Shown here in pieces: positions 1-12,000 of a stretch of 64,000 bases of DNA. The translations under genes and the position numbers were made by a program. Positions within the stretch are counted from its first letter, which is position 1. Each line of letters starts with the position of its first letter. Source of the DNA: Leucaena leucocephala (Eukaryota; Streptophyta; Magnoliopsida; Fabales; Fabaceae); NCBI GenBank assembly GCA_037074615.1, contig CM073562.1, forward strand, positions 5,379,001 to 5,443,000, in the 5' to 3' direction. The notes below the pieces were generated by a model that searched no databases, was not told where the DNA came from, and saw only the letters and a list, made by a program, of their open reading frames with translations.

Positions 1-591
1 CATATACTTATGACCAAATCTATTTCTCCAACTAGCTCTCATATTAAAGACTAGAGATAGTATAAGATATCATATTCACAAGTTCACTCATGATTTTGCA
101 AGCCTGAATAAGTAAGAACTAACTGACAGCCTCGATGACAAGAATATAAAGAATACTTCTAGCTGTGTACTGATATCAGTATCACTTACTTAACAAAGTC
201 ACGTAAGAAAGATAGTTTTAGCTAATTGAGGTCAATGATTCCTGTGGCATTATTGAGCATTTCATATTTGAGTTTAATTAGCATATCTGAAGTTGTTAGG
301 ACAAGAAGGATTCCACTTCCACATCCCATGAAGCATAGACACAGTTACACAGGCTTGACATAGCATGGACATCACCATGATGTCAAACTTCAAAATATAT
401 AGAACATGACACAACAAACATATATATACAAACTTTCTGTTCGTAATACACTTCTAGAGAAAAACAAAACTGGCTTATACTATATTCTAGCTATCTTACA
501 TTATTCTTTTCTATTAAAAAAATCAACTAAATCAAAATCATAAACATACATTATTCAATTTTATTCATGCACAACAAAAAACATTAGGAAA

Positions 592-630
<39 letters not shown>

Positions 631-700
631 ATCATGATGGGTTTTCCATTTTTTATTTGGCAGGTTGAAGCCAAAATATTTTTTTTTTCACTTTTACAAG
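1..700. other. intergenic, no gene seen
   Basis: AT-rich sequence in which I see no convincing coding exon on either strand. It ends in a (TA)n tract at about 594-627, immediately left of the LINE relic. Downstream exons of the minus-strand gene whose first exon lies at 2645-2906 were looked for here and not found. Confidence 0.5.
594..627. repeat. (TA)n microsatellite
   Basis: About 17 uninterrupted TA dinucleotides are visible. Confidence 0.9.
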
Positions 701-1492
701 AAGAAATCCCTAAGTGCATATTTTTTACAGACGATATAGTTCTTGTGGCAGAGAGTCAAGAGAAGAGATTAATTTTAAACTTGAGTTGTGGAGAAGTATT
801 TTAGAGTCAAAGGGTTTTCGTTTATATGCATTGTAATTTTGATAAGAGGCAAGTTAGAAGTAACTTAGAAGTCAGATTTAGAGATCAAGTTATTCTACAA
901 ATAGATAAATTTAAATATTTGGAATCAATTATACAGAAAGACAGTGAAATTTTGGAGGATGTTAGTGAATTCAGGCTGGATAGTTTAAATGGAGAAAGGT
1001 TATTGGGGTTATATGTGATTGGAAAGTACCAGATAAAGTAAAAAGAAAATTTTATCGCACTACTATAAGACCAGCAATGCTTTATAGAAGTGAATGTTGG
1101 GTTTTAAAAAGACAGCAACATAAAGTTGGGGTAGCTAAGATGAGGATGTTGAGATGGATGTGTGGGCATACAAGAAAAGATAAGATTCGTAATGAACTAA
1201 TACGGGGAAGAGTTAGAGTGGCACCTATTGAAAAGAAAATAGTATAGAACCGTCTTAGGTAGTTTAGACACATGCAAAGAAGGCCAAGGGATGCGCCGAT
1301 AAGGAGGGTGGATCAAACAGTTGGACTCCGGTTAAAAGGAATAAAGGAAGGTTAAAGAGAACACTCAACGAGATCATTGAGTGGAATCTCCTGGTCAATA
1401 ATCTATCCAAAGATTTAGTTTTTGATAGAGCACAATAGCATTATATTATCCATATAGCCGACCCCGTTTAATGGGATAAGGCTTATTGTTAT
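700..1492 (+). mobile_element. decayed LINE-type retrotransposon, reverse-transcriptase 3' part
   Basis: Conceptual translation shows the reverse-transcriptase catalytic motif as FTDDIVLVAES near 724-756 (the YADD/FADD box). The thumb and C-terminal region typical of plant LINEs follows: YLESIIQKD near 919-945, then KFYRTTIRPAMLYRSECW near 1048-1101, MRMLRWMCGHTRKDKIRN near 1140-1193, and a RHMQRRPRDAP-like segment near 1267-1299. Reading these needs several frame changes and passes in-frame stops, so the copy is dead. The 3' end, near 1450-1492, carries the GACCCCGTTTAATGGGATAAGGC-like tail that closes many plant LINE copies. The 5' part of the element is missing. Family assignment rests on known LINE protein motifs; I cannot name the subfamily. 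Confidence 0.85.
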
Positions 1493-1813
1493 TTTACACA
1501 TCTATATGCATGTAAGAAGATTATCGATAACCTGACATGCCAGCATCTATCTTGAGACATACAGACACACAACACATCTGAAAACAGGTGTCCGAGCTTA
1601 ATGATTCATATCAAATGCGAGCTCCTGAATTGAAGGCCAGATTAAATCCCACAAGAAGAAATAGAAACAGAACTCACAACAGCGTAAAAATATTATTTCA
1701 TGATTGCAACAGATTTGAAGGGGTACTCATACTGCATAAATTTTGAGGTACTATACTACATGCGGGTTTCATCTTCCCAAGTAATTTTGTGTCAGCTATG
1801 GTGAACTTATATA

Positions 1814-2064
1814 CTCCGTTTGGTCCTAAATATAAGAGTTATCCAGATAAATATAAGACTCCAATCCACTATCTTCCAAAGCTGTAATTTCTCCCAAAAG
1901 TGTCCCTATATGATTGCACATATATAGAGTTTCTATAAGGGTAGTTTAAATGCACATGATTAAAGAGGGTATTTTAGAAAACTAACACACAATTATTACA
2001 AATAACTAATTTCTTTAATCTACCCAAACTAGTTAAGTAGATCTTATATTAAGGACTAGATGTA
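1814..2064. mobile_element. Stowaway-like MITE (degenerate)
   Basis: The left end reads CTCCGTTTGGTCCTAAATA after a TA. The right end, read inversely, gives an imperfect match that includes TAGTCCTTAATATAAGA. About 250 bp, AT-rich, no coding capacity. The CTCCGTT-type terminus beside TA is characteristic of Stowaway/Tc1-Mariner MITEs; boundaries are approximate. Confidence 0.5.
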
Positions 2065-2644
2065 AGATTTTGGATTCTAGGGAACAAGGATCTAGAATGG
2101 TCGGATTGGAGACCTTTTAAAAAGTAGATTACTACTGTTACTCTTTTCTTTTTCACTACGTAAGTTTGCCAGTTCATTACATGGATATTATTTCTGAAAT
2201 GGGTATCAATCACATATCGGACAGATGAGATTTTTTTTGAAGTATAATGACTTCAAAGGTAAAAGTATCAAGAACAACAAATGAAATTTTGGCGTAAGTA
2301 TTAGAAGCCTTGACCACATTCAAGGAAATTTCGGAAGCTTCAGCATAATCTATCTAACTGTATTTGGAAATTACCTAAAGGGGAACCATTTCAATAGACT
2401 TCTAACTAAACAAGCAAGCCATCAAAAGCAGAACTAGACCTTATCGCTTTCAAAGATGGTAAGATTCCTCCTTCAGTTTTTTTTTCTCTATAGTATAGTT
2501 TCTCACGGATAAGAAATGAGCAAAACTAAATGGGCAAAAAAATCAGGCAATTTTCCCAATGGCATATATATAAATCCCTCAGAACGAAAACCAATTTTGA
2601 TATAAGGAAGAAGAAAAACAAAAACTGAAGCGAATTCAGATTAC

Positions 2645-2906
2645 CTCCAAAATGGGCAGTGTGAAAACGACAAGCACGAGGGTGATTGACTGCAGGATCG
2701 TATTGGGTTTTGCAATTCTTGCAAGTTCTGAGGGAACTGCTGGATTTTTCGTCGAAGCTTGAAGTAGAACATCCAATGGAAGGGAATTTCCGCAAGTCAC
2801 TGTTGACCTTCGATAAAGATATGTTTGTGAAGAATTGCGGAGCACGACGTAGTTTCAGATGCTGCAGAGAAGGGTGAGAGATTGACTGAGAAAAAGAAAA
2901 AGCCAT
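2645..2906 (-). CDS. first exon of a small plastid-type protein with a CxxC...CxxH motif (partial)
   Basis: The exon starts at the ATG at 2906 (MAFSFSQSISHPS) and reads 87 codons plus one base to a good splice donor (GGAG|GTAATC) at 2644. The N-terminus is Ser-rich and basic, like a chloroplast transit peptide. The conserved part is CKNCKTQYDPAVNHPRACRF followed by HTAHFGG, a C-x2-C-x13-C-x2-H arrangement that could bind a metal. I recognise this segment from small uncharacterised plant plastid proteins, in which a tail with aromatic and Cys residues follows in later exons. No matching downstream exon was found between 1 and 2640, so the intron may be long (possibly hosting the MITE and LINE) and the gene may run off the left edge, or the gene may be broken. 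Function unknown. Confidence 0.6.
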
Positions 2907-2984
2907 GGACTTCAAAATTTTGTTCAACGAATCCAAAGTGGAATAACAAGTCGCGAGCAGCGAGGTGAAAACAAACACACATTT

Positions 2985-4520
2985 GTTTGGTCTATTATTA
3001 AATATTAATAATCTATATTTATATTACACAGACTAGGGCAAAAAATATCCTCTCTCTTACAGCCTATTTATAAGAAACAAATGACTGATGAGGTAGTAAT
3101 TTTTTGTCTGGTCTGTGACTTTAATTTTGAAGCTACTTTTTGCACCAGAAGTTCTTTAATTTCAACGCAATTTCAAACAAATATTTGAGGTCGAAAGTTA
3201 CATTTTATCCGTGGGAAGTGAGTATGAACCCCCAAACATCCTCAATTTTTATTCTATCTAAATCTTCTATATTTCTTTTTTCATTATCAACACTATAGTA
3301 CCACGTGAACCCTAGATACAATAGCCTAATTATTAATGCATTATATGGAGAAACTTCTATTCATTATAATGATAAAAAACCAACATTCCACCTCACATAA
3401 GTTCCTTCTCTTGACATTGGGAAGCTAAGCCTCAATATATGTGTGTGTGTGTGTGGCGAATATATATATATATATATTCGCCATTTCTTTTTAAGTTTTA
3501 CATCCATAAGATTGAATCCTGGACATATATGTACCCCATCTCACTCTTACAGCTCAACTCACTCTAGGTGGCATTCTTTTGTACTCATGACAAAATAGTT
3601 TACAGCTTAACTCTAATCATCCTTCAACTTCGTTCAGACTTCATAGAACATCAGTATAAATTTGTACTCAGCAATGACTGTCACTATCAGATGCATGACT
3701 CATTTTGTCCTTCCAGACTATGGGAAAGTATCTATCAAAGGGGTCAGTTAAAACAGTGGTTAACTAATTTTATATCATCAAATGTTTCACTTATGAGATT
3801 TATCTATTCAATACATGCACATCTCCTGGTCATTACACATACAAAAACCTTATCATAAGAAGCAAAATAAGCATAAACCCTGATCATGGATCTAACAACT
3901 TAAAATGAGCATGCGAATATGGTGAAAAGTTACCACATTTCTGAATTTTAAACCAAACAAGGCAGCATTGTGAATATATAATTGGAACAAGAATCATAAT
4001 GAAAAAACTTTTGGCATATTCCTGAATATAAGCATCAGTCATCACATTTATTGAACCAGCGTCAGCAGCAAAATAGTCAGCTAACAAATTTTATGAAGTT
4101 ACCAACCTTTTGCCAAAAATAGAGTGGACCTCTTGCATTTGCACAAAGTTCAAGATAAGATGTACTGTTCGCGACTTATGAATAGTGGATTCTTACAACT
4201 CTTATAGATATTGATTGATTATATAAAATCATATATTCTTTGGGTTTCTGCTGACACTTCATCTTTCTCAAGTTGAAGAGAGTATCATAATGCCCTTTCA
4301 CAGAGTGGGTAAAAAAAAAGGATAAATCTGCCATAATCCACAGGAAAAAGAAATGCATAAATAGCCTTGATCTCATGATGATATCCTAAGGATCTCATTT
4401 CTTGTCATCTTTGCATAGAAGTTCCCATAAGAATTCTGCAATCTAAAGAGGTTTTATATGTCCTTTGAGAACAAATATCTTTTCCTCGAAAGATCTTCAA
4501 AACAGATAAACCCAATTCCA
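2985..4520. other. intergenic, no gene seen
   Basis: AT-rich DNA between the 2906 start and the 3' end of the PPR gene. It holds a short (GT)n run and a perfect GGCGAA(TA)nTTCGCC palindrome near 3455-3482. Open frames at 3568-3858 and 3884-4087 show no recognisable domain and are treated as chance frames. The last few hundred bases are probably the PPR 3' UTR. Confidence 0.5.
3455..3482. repeat. perfect 28-bp palindrome
   Basis: GGCGAA, then a TA run, then TTCGCC, directly after a GT run. It could form a cruciform or hairpin. Probably a by-product of microsatellite expansion. Confidence 0.8.
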
Positions 4521-4524
4521 AACA

Positions 4525-7179
4525 TTACCAATAGTCTCCACATGAACATAAACCACCTTTGAAGTGGTGAAATCGGTTTGAATCCCTCACAACAATGTAT
4601 CTTTGTTCAACAAGTGATATTAACTTAATAAAATTATGACAATCTCCACAGACTCTAAGATTTTTCACAATTTGAATGGGAACTTCCGGACCCGTGGCTA
4701 TTAACCCAAAGGCAATGGCCAACCTTTCACTGTGTTGAGAAAGAATGGCTTCTTTGTGTTCATCCTCAACATCATGAAGCACATAGTTTGTATCAGGTTG
4801 ATAACCTGCATCCTTTAATCGGATATTTAAATCGGCAAGTTTTGAGTAAATTCGGTCAGACATAGGATGTGACACATCCCCAGCCAGGAATGAGTATGTC
4901 TTATTTTTTACCTCAATCCAGCTATACCCTGCTTCCTTTTTCACTCTTCTCTTCTCCATTAGCTTTCTCACGTTGTCTCTCTCTTGCCACTTTCCTGCTG
5001 CAGCATACATATTGGATAGCAAGACATATGCAGCTGAGTGTTGTGGTTGAAGTAAAATGAGCTTTTCTGCTGCAAGTTTTCCAAGCTCCATATTTCGATG
5101 TACTCGACAAGCTGCCAAGAGAGTGCGCCACACAGTTGTGCAAGGGGGAAATGGCATTCCATTTATAATATCTATGGCTTTGACCAGCAGTCCTGCCCGG
5201 CTGTATAGATCAACCATGCAAGAATAGTGCTCCATTGTTGGATTAATGTGATGATCATTGACCATTATATTAAAATAACGTTGACCTTCATCCACCAAAC
5301 CAGCATGAGTACATGCAGAAATGACACCAATGAATGTTATAGCATCCACTTCCATGTTTTGATTTTGCATTTTCTCAAATACCTCTAAAGCCTTATTTGC
5401 ATGACCATGTTGTGCATATCCAGTGATCATTGAGTTCCATGAAACCAAGTCCCTCTCCCCCTGCCTCTTGAAAACTTCATGCGCGCTTTCAATATTGCCT
5501 CTCTTTGAATACATAGTAACAAGGGCACTGCTTACACACAAGGCATTATTTAGTCTTATTTTGATTGCACAAGCATGAAATTGTTTTCCCTGTTCAACAG
5601 ATGCCATTGAAGAAGCACAGGCATTGATGATGCTAGAAAAGGTAAACTCATTTGGTTTAATTCCCTCCCTTAACAGCTGGAGGAAGATCTTAGCAGCTTC
5701 TTCAGTTTCACTTGTTTGTGCATGTCCTGCTATCATTGCTGACCAAGCTATTATGTCCTTTGCTTCAATAACCTCAAAAACTTTAACCGCATCATAAATA
5801 CTTCCTCTCTTAACATAAGCATCTAAAAGTGCAGTCCCAACTGAAGATGATTTCTCGTGGTTAGCTTTGATAACCTCTGCATGTATTTGGCAAATGGAAG
5901 CGGCATTTTGTACTTTAAGCATGGTAGAGTATGTGAAATGATTTGGTTTGACACCCTCCCTCCTCATTTGGAAAAACAAATTCACAGCATGCTCAATGTT
6001 GCCATTCTGCAAGTATCCATTAATCATAGCAGTCCACGACACCACATTCTTACCCCCACTCACCAGGGACAAAAGATCAGAAGCATAATCCATTTCCTTG
6101 CATTTGAAGTATGCATTCATCAGTGCAGTCAGGATACCTTGGTCATTTGAATACCCACCCTTCAAAGTCCTACAATGTAGCAATCTTACGAAATTCAATT
6201 CTTTAAGATTGGAGCATGACTTGATTATGCTAAAAAATGTCATTTGAGTAGGCTTAACCCCTGCAAATTGCATGCGATGGAACATTTCCAAAGCTTGCAA
6301 ATCATGTCCAATTGTCACTTGTCCTGAAATCATACTATTCCAAGAAACAGAATCCTTGCTCTCCATACTGTAGAAAATAGCTCCAGCATCTCTTAACATG
6401 CCAGACTTTGAATACATACTAATTAGAGAATTGCACACAGGTGCTATAGTCTCAAAACCTTGTTTTACAACCATGGCATGGATTTGAATTCCTACCTCCA
6501 CTGCATCGTGGTTAGCCAGAGCTCCAATAATGGTAGAAACAGTATAATGGTTAGGCATATATCCCTCAACTCTCATCTGACAGAATAGTTCCAATGAATG
6601 ATCATTATATCCATTCCATGAATAACCTGAAAGCAATGAAGTCCATGATACCACATTTCTCTCCTCCATCTCGTCAAACACCCTCCTCCCGTCTCTTACA
6701 CACACATTTTTCATATACATATCAACAAGAGCAGTCCCTACACTAACATCCTGCAAAAATCCAGACTTTATACATTGACAATGCACTTGCTTACCCACCA
6801 GGCCATCAAAAGAACTTGCACAAACTTTCAAAACGTTAGAAAAGATGGTCCCTTCAATGGGTAAACCAGAACGATAAAGACGCACAAACAAATGAAAAGC
6901 ATCCCTGGTTTGGTCATTGCGAGAGTAATAGAAGAGCAATTGGTTATATTCTTTGAGGCATCTAAGAGGCATTTGATCGAACAGTTGATGCGCAGTCTGC
7001 GAAGAATCATGCTCCGGTCTCCATAAGAATCCGAGATCAACGGCAGTCGCATATGATTGACGTAGATGGTATTGAATATGGTTTCTCCCAGTTCTAAGCA
7101 TTGGGTTTATCAAAGTGTTTGTGAGTAGTCTCAGAGAGGGATACAATGCCATGTTATGGACTCTGAAGCCTCTGATCAA
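4525..7179 (-). CDS. pentatricopeptide repeat protein, PLS class with E and DYW domains (At2g27610-like)
   Basis: An intronless 884-aa protein. It has a basic, Ser/Thr/Leu-rich N-terminus compatible with an organelle transit peptide, then a long run of P/L/S-type PPR motifs from about residue 65 to 690. Recurring signatures are VSWNSMISG, SVGTALVDMY-type and PNEFTFSSIIN segments. The E/E+ region follows (SAAYVLLSNMYAAAGKWQER, then GYSWIEVKNKTYSF). The C-terminal DYW domain keeps the HSE deaminase-type motif (HSERLAIAFG), the CGDCH zinc motif and the closing CSCGDYW. Segments match my recollection of Arabidopsis At2g27610 along the whole length. PLS-DYW proteins bind organellar RNA and usually specify C-to-U editing sites; the target here cannot be read from sequence. 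A second ATG at 7152 (MALYPSLRLL) is an alternative start. It is divergent from CLPP3. Confidence 0.95.
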   Translation of the reverse strand: MIRGFRVHNMALYPSLRLLTNTLINPMLRTGRNHIQYHLRQSYATAVDLGFLWRPEHDSSQTAHQLFDQMPLRCLKEYNQLLFYYSRNDQTRDAFHLFVRLYRSGLPIEGTIFSNVLKVCASSFDGLVGKQVHCQCIKSGFLQDVSVGTALVDMYMKNVCVRDGRRVFDEMEERNVVSWTSLLSGYSWNGYNDHSLELFCQMRVEGYMPNHYTVSTIIGALANHDAVEVGIQIHAMVVKQGFETIAPVCNSLISMYSKSGMLRDAGAIFYSMESKDSVSWNSMISGQVTIGHDLQALEMFHRMQFAGVKPTQMTFFSIIKSCSNLKELNFVRLLHCRTLKGGYSNDQGILTALMNAYFKCKEMDYASDLLSLVSGGKNVVSWTAMINGYLQNGNIEHAVNLFFQMRREGVKPNHFTYSTMLKVQNAASICQIHAEVIKANHEKSSSVGTALLDAYVKRGSIYDAVKVFEVIEAKDIIAWSAMIAGHAQTSETEEAAKIFLQLLREGIKPNEFTFSSIINACASSMASVEQGKQFHACAIKIRLNNALCVSSALVTMYSKRGNIESAHEVFKRQGERDLVSWNSMITGYAQHGHANKALEVFEKMQNQNMEVDAITFIGVISACTHAGLVDEGQRYFNIMVNDHHINPTMEHYSCMVDLYSRAGLLVKAIDIINGMPFPPCTTVWRTLLAACRVHRNMELGKLAAEKLILLQPQHSAAYVLLSNMYAAAGKWQERDNVRKLMEKRRVKKEAGYSWIEVKNKTYSFLAGDVSHPMSDRIYSKLADLNIRLKDAGYQPDTNYVLHDVEDEHKEAILSQHSERLAIAFGLIATGPEVPIQIVKNLRVCGDCHNFIKLISLVEQRYIVVRDSNRFHHFKGGLCSCGDYW

Positions 7180-7230
7180 GTTTGGCCAGCAATAAAAAGC
7201 TTCCGAAGGAGCCGGGTCGCCTCGACAAGA

Positions 7231-7242
7231 AACGACGTCGTT
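7231..7242. promoter_or_regulatory. AACGACGTCGTT palindrome upstream of the PPR start
   Basis: A perfect 12-bp palindrome about 50 bp upstream of the PPR ATG. Its ACGT core is the type bound by plant bZIP factors. The same 8-bp core occurs upstream of CLPP3 at 8919-8926. Regulatory role is inferred. Confidence 0.35.
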
Positions 7243-8308
7243 CTATATTGCATGACAGGAATTAACTACTTCTTTTGGTCCTTTTTATTAATCATTTTCA
7301 TGAGATTAAATAAATTAATCAAAATTAGCTAAATATAAAACTTTTAACAATTTTTTAAATTATTATTTATCATAATGTTATATTTTCAATATCATAGCTA
7401 ATTTATGTTTCAATGTATAATGGTTTAGTATACTCGTTTAGTTAGTTAAATATTCGTAGCTAATTCATGTTTAAATTTTTAACAGTTTTAAAAATCATAC
7501 TATCTTTTATTTTGTGCATTAAAAAATAGTGGTAATTTCTTAATATCAAAATTAACTTTTTATATTTTTAAAAAAATTATATTATTTTACATTTTTTGGG
7601 AGGGCATTAAACAACTTGTCCTCTAGTGCATTGCACAAATTCGTAATCTATTGATGCATGATTGAATTGTTATGTTTGATCTCAAAAGAAACTAACTGTT
7701 GTGTGGATTATTGATTTGTCAACATCATCAAATGAATGTAGATGTTGATATCGTATCCTATAAAATATATAAATATTCCCTTAAAGATTTTAATATTGTG
7801 CTTCGCTGTTTTTTTTTATGTAGTTTTTATTTAAAAATGCATCTTATTCTATTTATCTAAAAAAATAAATAACAACTTAGCTTGACACCTAATTTATTGA
7901 TAAAAAAAGATTGAGGTTTAATTTTATTTCACAAGTTTTCATATAAAAATTATAGATATATAAAAATTTCTTTTGGATCAATAATACTGTAGAAAAAGAG
8001 TAATATTGTCTTTAACTATTAAAAATATTAACAAATAATATTATTGTTTTAACATATAAGATAGTTTTATTTATTTTTTAATACTTTTGGTATTAATTAA
8101 AAAAAAACTTACATACACATAATGCGGTTAGATTTATGTTGGTTTACGTATTGCTAAAATTAAAATTATAATACCAACATAGAATTTATATAATATTATA
8201 AAGTTTTTCTAATAGTCTTGAATTTATTTTTTTTAGAGAATTTATATATATTGAGAGAGTAATCATAAATCTAAAATTAAATACAAGGAATAAGATCACA
8301 ATCAAAAT

Positions 8309-8742
8309 ATATGTTTGTTTAAATATGAGTTAAAAAAATAGTTTATAAAAAAAATTGGATAGTTTTTAAAAAAAATTAAAAAAAAATTATAGAAAAAAAT
8401 AATTTTAGATAAATAAGTGTTTGGATATTTGTTATCAGAAATATTTTTGTGATTGATAAATTATTAAAAAATATATAATTTTATTAAAAATATGAGAGAG
8501 AATGGAGAAATAAAAAAAAATATGAAAGATAATAAAGAAAAGATAATAGAGAGAGGAGAAAGAAGGTGAAGAAGAGATAAAAATAAAAAGACATAATATA
8601 AAAATATAAATATAAAATAATAATTATATAGTTTATAATTTTTTTATTTTAAAAATTATTTTTAATAATTTATATAAAATTTTAATATTAAACTATAGTT
8701 AAATTTAAAAATTTATTTAAATAAATATACAAAATTCTTTTA
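8309..8742 (-). mobile_element. long MITE, copy D of the CT-rich family (reverse orientation)
   Basis: Read on the minus strand it aligns with copies at about 24.96, 39.2 and 44.1 kb: an ACTATAGTTTA segment near one end, a pyrimidine-rich centre (TCTTTCTCCTCTCTC), then AAATATTTCTGATAACAAA followed by CCAAACACTTATTTAT, nearly as in the 24.96-kb copy. The last TE-like end is near 8309. No coding capacity. Boundaries approximate; no clear target duplication seen. Confidence 0.55.
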
Positions 8743-8918
8743 AAATATAGGTTTCGTGTGAAACAGGGACTGTGACCAAAACATTTTCCACTCCTCCACT
8801 TACCGAAATCGGATTTCGTTTTCGTGCCAATTTCTGACATTAGGTGGCACACTCCGGGCTCCAGTAAATATTATTTAAGAAAAAATATAATAAATAAATA
8901 AATAATTTTACCATCAAG

Positions 8919-8926
8919 CGACGTCG
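8919..8926. promoter_or_regulatory. CGACGTCG element upstream of CLPP3
   Basis: The sequence GCGACGTCGTTT lies about 160 bp upstream of the CLPP3 ATG and shares its core with the element 50 bp upstream of the PPR ATG. Inferred ACGT-core bZIP-type element. Confidence 0.3.
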
Positions 8927-9084
8927 TTTCCTCTAGTCATATTTGCTACCAGCGGAGCAAGAGCGGAGCCGAGCCTAACGATATCGTCGTTGTCGACGCA
9001 ACCTAAAAAGATCAGAGAAAGGGCGACAAAATTGTTAAGCAACCCCACTGAATCCGAGACCTTAGAACCAACGACACATAGAAG

Positions 9085-12000
9085 ATGGAAGTGTCTGTAA
9101 CGTATGCGACCTCAACTTCAAGGCCTGGGTTCTTCAACCGTGGTCTATTACACTCGCAAATTCGTTCTTTTACTTCCATTAAGCCCCCTGATTGCATCGC
9201 TACCGGTCGCAATTGCAAGGGAAGAAGAAAATCCATTTCTTTAGCTAACGCCTTCAATGGCTCCACTACCCCCAGACACACCACCTTGTCAAGAAATTGG
9301 GATGTTGACCTTTGCCAAAATTACTCTGCAACTGCAGCTCCATGGCTTCCAAGATTCGAAGAGCTAGATATTACTAACATGCTTCTCCGTCAACGAATTG
9401 TCTTTTTGGGTTCTCAGGTTGCGTTTTTAATTTGTTTTGTTCCTTTCTTTATGTGTGCGCGCGCGCGCGCGTGTTTTTACTAAGAAGAATTGATACGTCC
9501 TGATACTGATACTGGAACTCGAGAAGATATATCTTTCTTTTTTTTCAAGTTTTGGTGCTTCTCAGTTTATTGATTGGTGATTTATCGCTTTATAGGAGAG
9601 AATTTGTGTTTTCCACAACTCTATTTTGCTTTAATGATACTGATACTTGTATGCTTGTTTTGGTATATTATAGTTATATTTAGAGTTTCACTACCCAAGC
9701 CCTTTCTTCCCTTCCCCTCAGAATAAGAGGAAACAAATATTAGAGACTAATCATATAAAAGGAACTATCATATAGTGTTTGGTTATTCATTTGAGCAGGT
9801 GGATGACATGACGGCAGATTTTGTAATTAGCCAACTGTTGTTTCTGGATGCTGAAGATCCCACGAAAGACATCAACTTATTTATAAATTCACCCGGGGGC
9901 TCTGTTACTGCTGGTATGTCAACTAAGTCTTATACTCTTGTTCAGCTCACATGGACCTTTGCTTCTGTTTCTATTCTTATCCCTCAATTTCTTCAATTTA
10001 GAGTCAAAATCAATATTTTCATGTAATAGATTTTGAACGGTAGAGCCACCATTTGTAAGACTAGGAGACTTTTTCATGAGCTGTATATGCACTTGACCTG
10101 AAGTCAAGTTTCAATTTGGTAGCTCGCAAATTCTAGATTTGTTTTGTACTAGACTTGAGTCGATCAGGCTCAAATGTTGGTGGTTTGTTGCTTGTGAGAG
10201 TTGTGTGCAAAGACGCTTCATCAGTAGTCTGCTGAAAGAAATTTACATAAATCAAGCTTGTTGACTAATCTGTCAGAAATGCTAAATCAGATTCGGGGAA
10301 ATATGTACTTATGTAGCTTATTATTTCATGGATTAAGTTCTTCTGACAAAGAAGAAATGTATGAAAAAATAAGGTAGGAACTAAGTTTGTACTGAAATGA
10401 TGACTTTAATTTATTTTCTTTTTTTGTGTTTACTAGAGCTAGTTTGATATCGTGCAACAGATTTTTGGTAGCCTAGGAATTTCATGTTAAGAGTTTGATG
10501 AGTGAGGACAAGGTTGGTCTCTTAATGAATGACAGGCCCAAAATGCAATTGTAGATTAAGTATGAGACTGCTAACTGATCCTTTTTGTGAAGGAATCATT
10601 TAAGAGTTAGATGAGTGCAATGTCTTGAAGAATTTAACAATTCTATAGTTCAGATCGAGAACATGATAACCAAGCATTAGTTGATATTGGAATGAACTAT
10701 CATAACTCTCAAGCTTATAGCGGTCTCAAAAACATAAGCAAAGTCTAATCACGGTGATTTATGAGTCATTTTCTCAATTCTAGAAAAGGGCACACTGCTC
10801 TTGTTTTAAAGGGAAACTATTTTATTTCAATTATTCTGTAATTAAAAGGCATATCTTACTTGTGAGTGGGATTGTAGAATTCTAGCTAATAACCTTTACA
10901 ATGTCCTTCTGTAAAAGAATATAAAATCTGCTATTTCTAAATACATTGTACGCTTACAGTCTGGACACGAGACATGATGATTGATGAGGTTGGTCAACAA
11001 ATCATGATCAACTTAAACAAACTCTATGGTTGAGATTAAGGTAGTATGGGAGGCCTAATTTTCATATGGAGTAATATGGGATATTTAAGTATGTTGGTTC
11101 TCTCACCTCTATAGTTCCTCATCAATTGGTATCAGAGGTGGTGGTCCATAGTTCTAGAAATGGCTATTTATGAGGGTTTTGACTGACTGAGTGAAGTGTT
11201 GTAGATCGTAGCTACTAAGTTGTTGACTCTCCAAGGGGACCAATTGGGGGGACTTAAATGGTATGGGATGTTTTAAGTCCCACATCTAGTAATACCGTAC
11301 TCTATAGGATTCTGAAGTGGTTTGGTTCTCCCAATCCCACTTCAATAACTAGCTTTTCAAGGAGGGTTCTCCATCGCTCTTGAGTATCCATCACTCTATA
11401 AAAAAGATTTGTGGCCATTTCAACTATATAATGTATGTAGGTTTATTCCATCTGATGATTCTGAAATATAAGTAGGTCTTCTGCTGGTATAATTCCTCTG
11501 ACCTCATTATCACTACATGCAGGAATGGGAATTTATGATGCCATAAAGTTATGCAAGGCAGATGTTTCAACCATTTGCCTTGGGCTTGCTGCATCCATGG
11601 GTGCATTTATCCTTGCTTCGGGTACTAAAGGGAAGAGGTTTTGCATGCCAAATGGAAGAGTAATGATCCATCAGCCGCTTGGAACTGCTGGTGGAAAAGT
11701 AAGATCACTTTCGCTGGAGCTTTTTTCCATTCATTTTCACTGAAAACAGAAAGACATGGCTGAAAAAGAATCTGGTCACATTTAAAATCAAAATATCTTG
11801 AAAATAGGAAATAAAATGCCAGAGAAACATTTGTTGTATTTCCGGACCAGTAATAGTAGAAACATTGGATTATATACAGATAGATAGATACACATATTTT
11901 GTCCCCAAAATAATATACACGTATCCAAGTATCAAAGAAGTAAAAACCCATTCAACCTGTAATATATATAAAAAAAATGTTACCTTCAACATGGAACACA

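Larger units (their letters stand above)
7180..9084. other. intergenic between divergent PPR and CLPP3 genes
   Basis: Holds the 5' flank of both genes. Each flank carries a CGACGTCG core close to its gene. Between them is very AT-rich DNA with a degenerate MITE at about 8309-8742. No further coding exon seen. Confidence 0.6.

Noticed and set aside
826..1041. 71-aa open frame as an independent gene
   Set aside because: It lies inside the LINE reverse-transcriptase relic and aligns with its thumb region.
3568..4087. Open frames at 3568-3858 (+) and 3884-4087 (-)
   Set aside because: No recognisable motif, poor codon bias, AT-rich chance frames.
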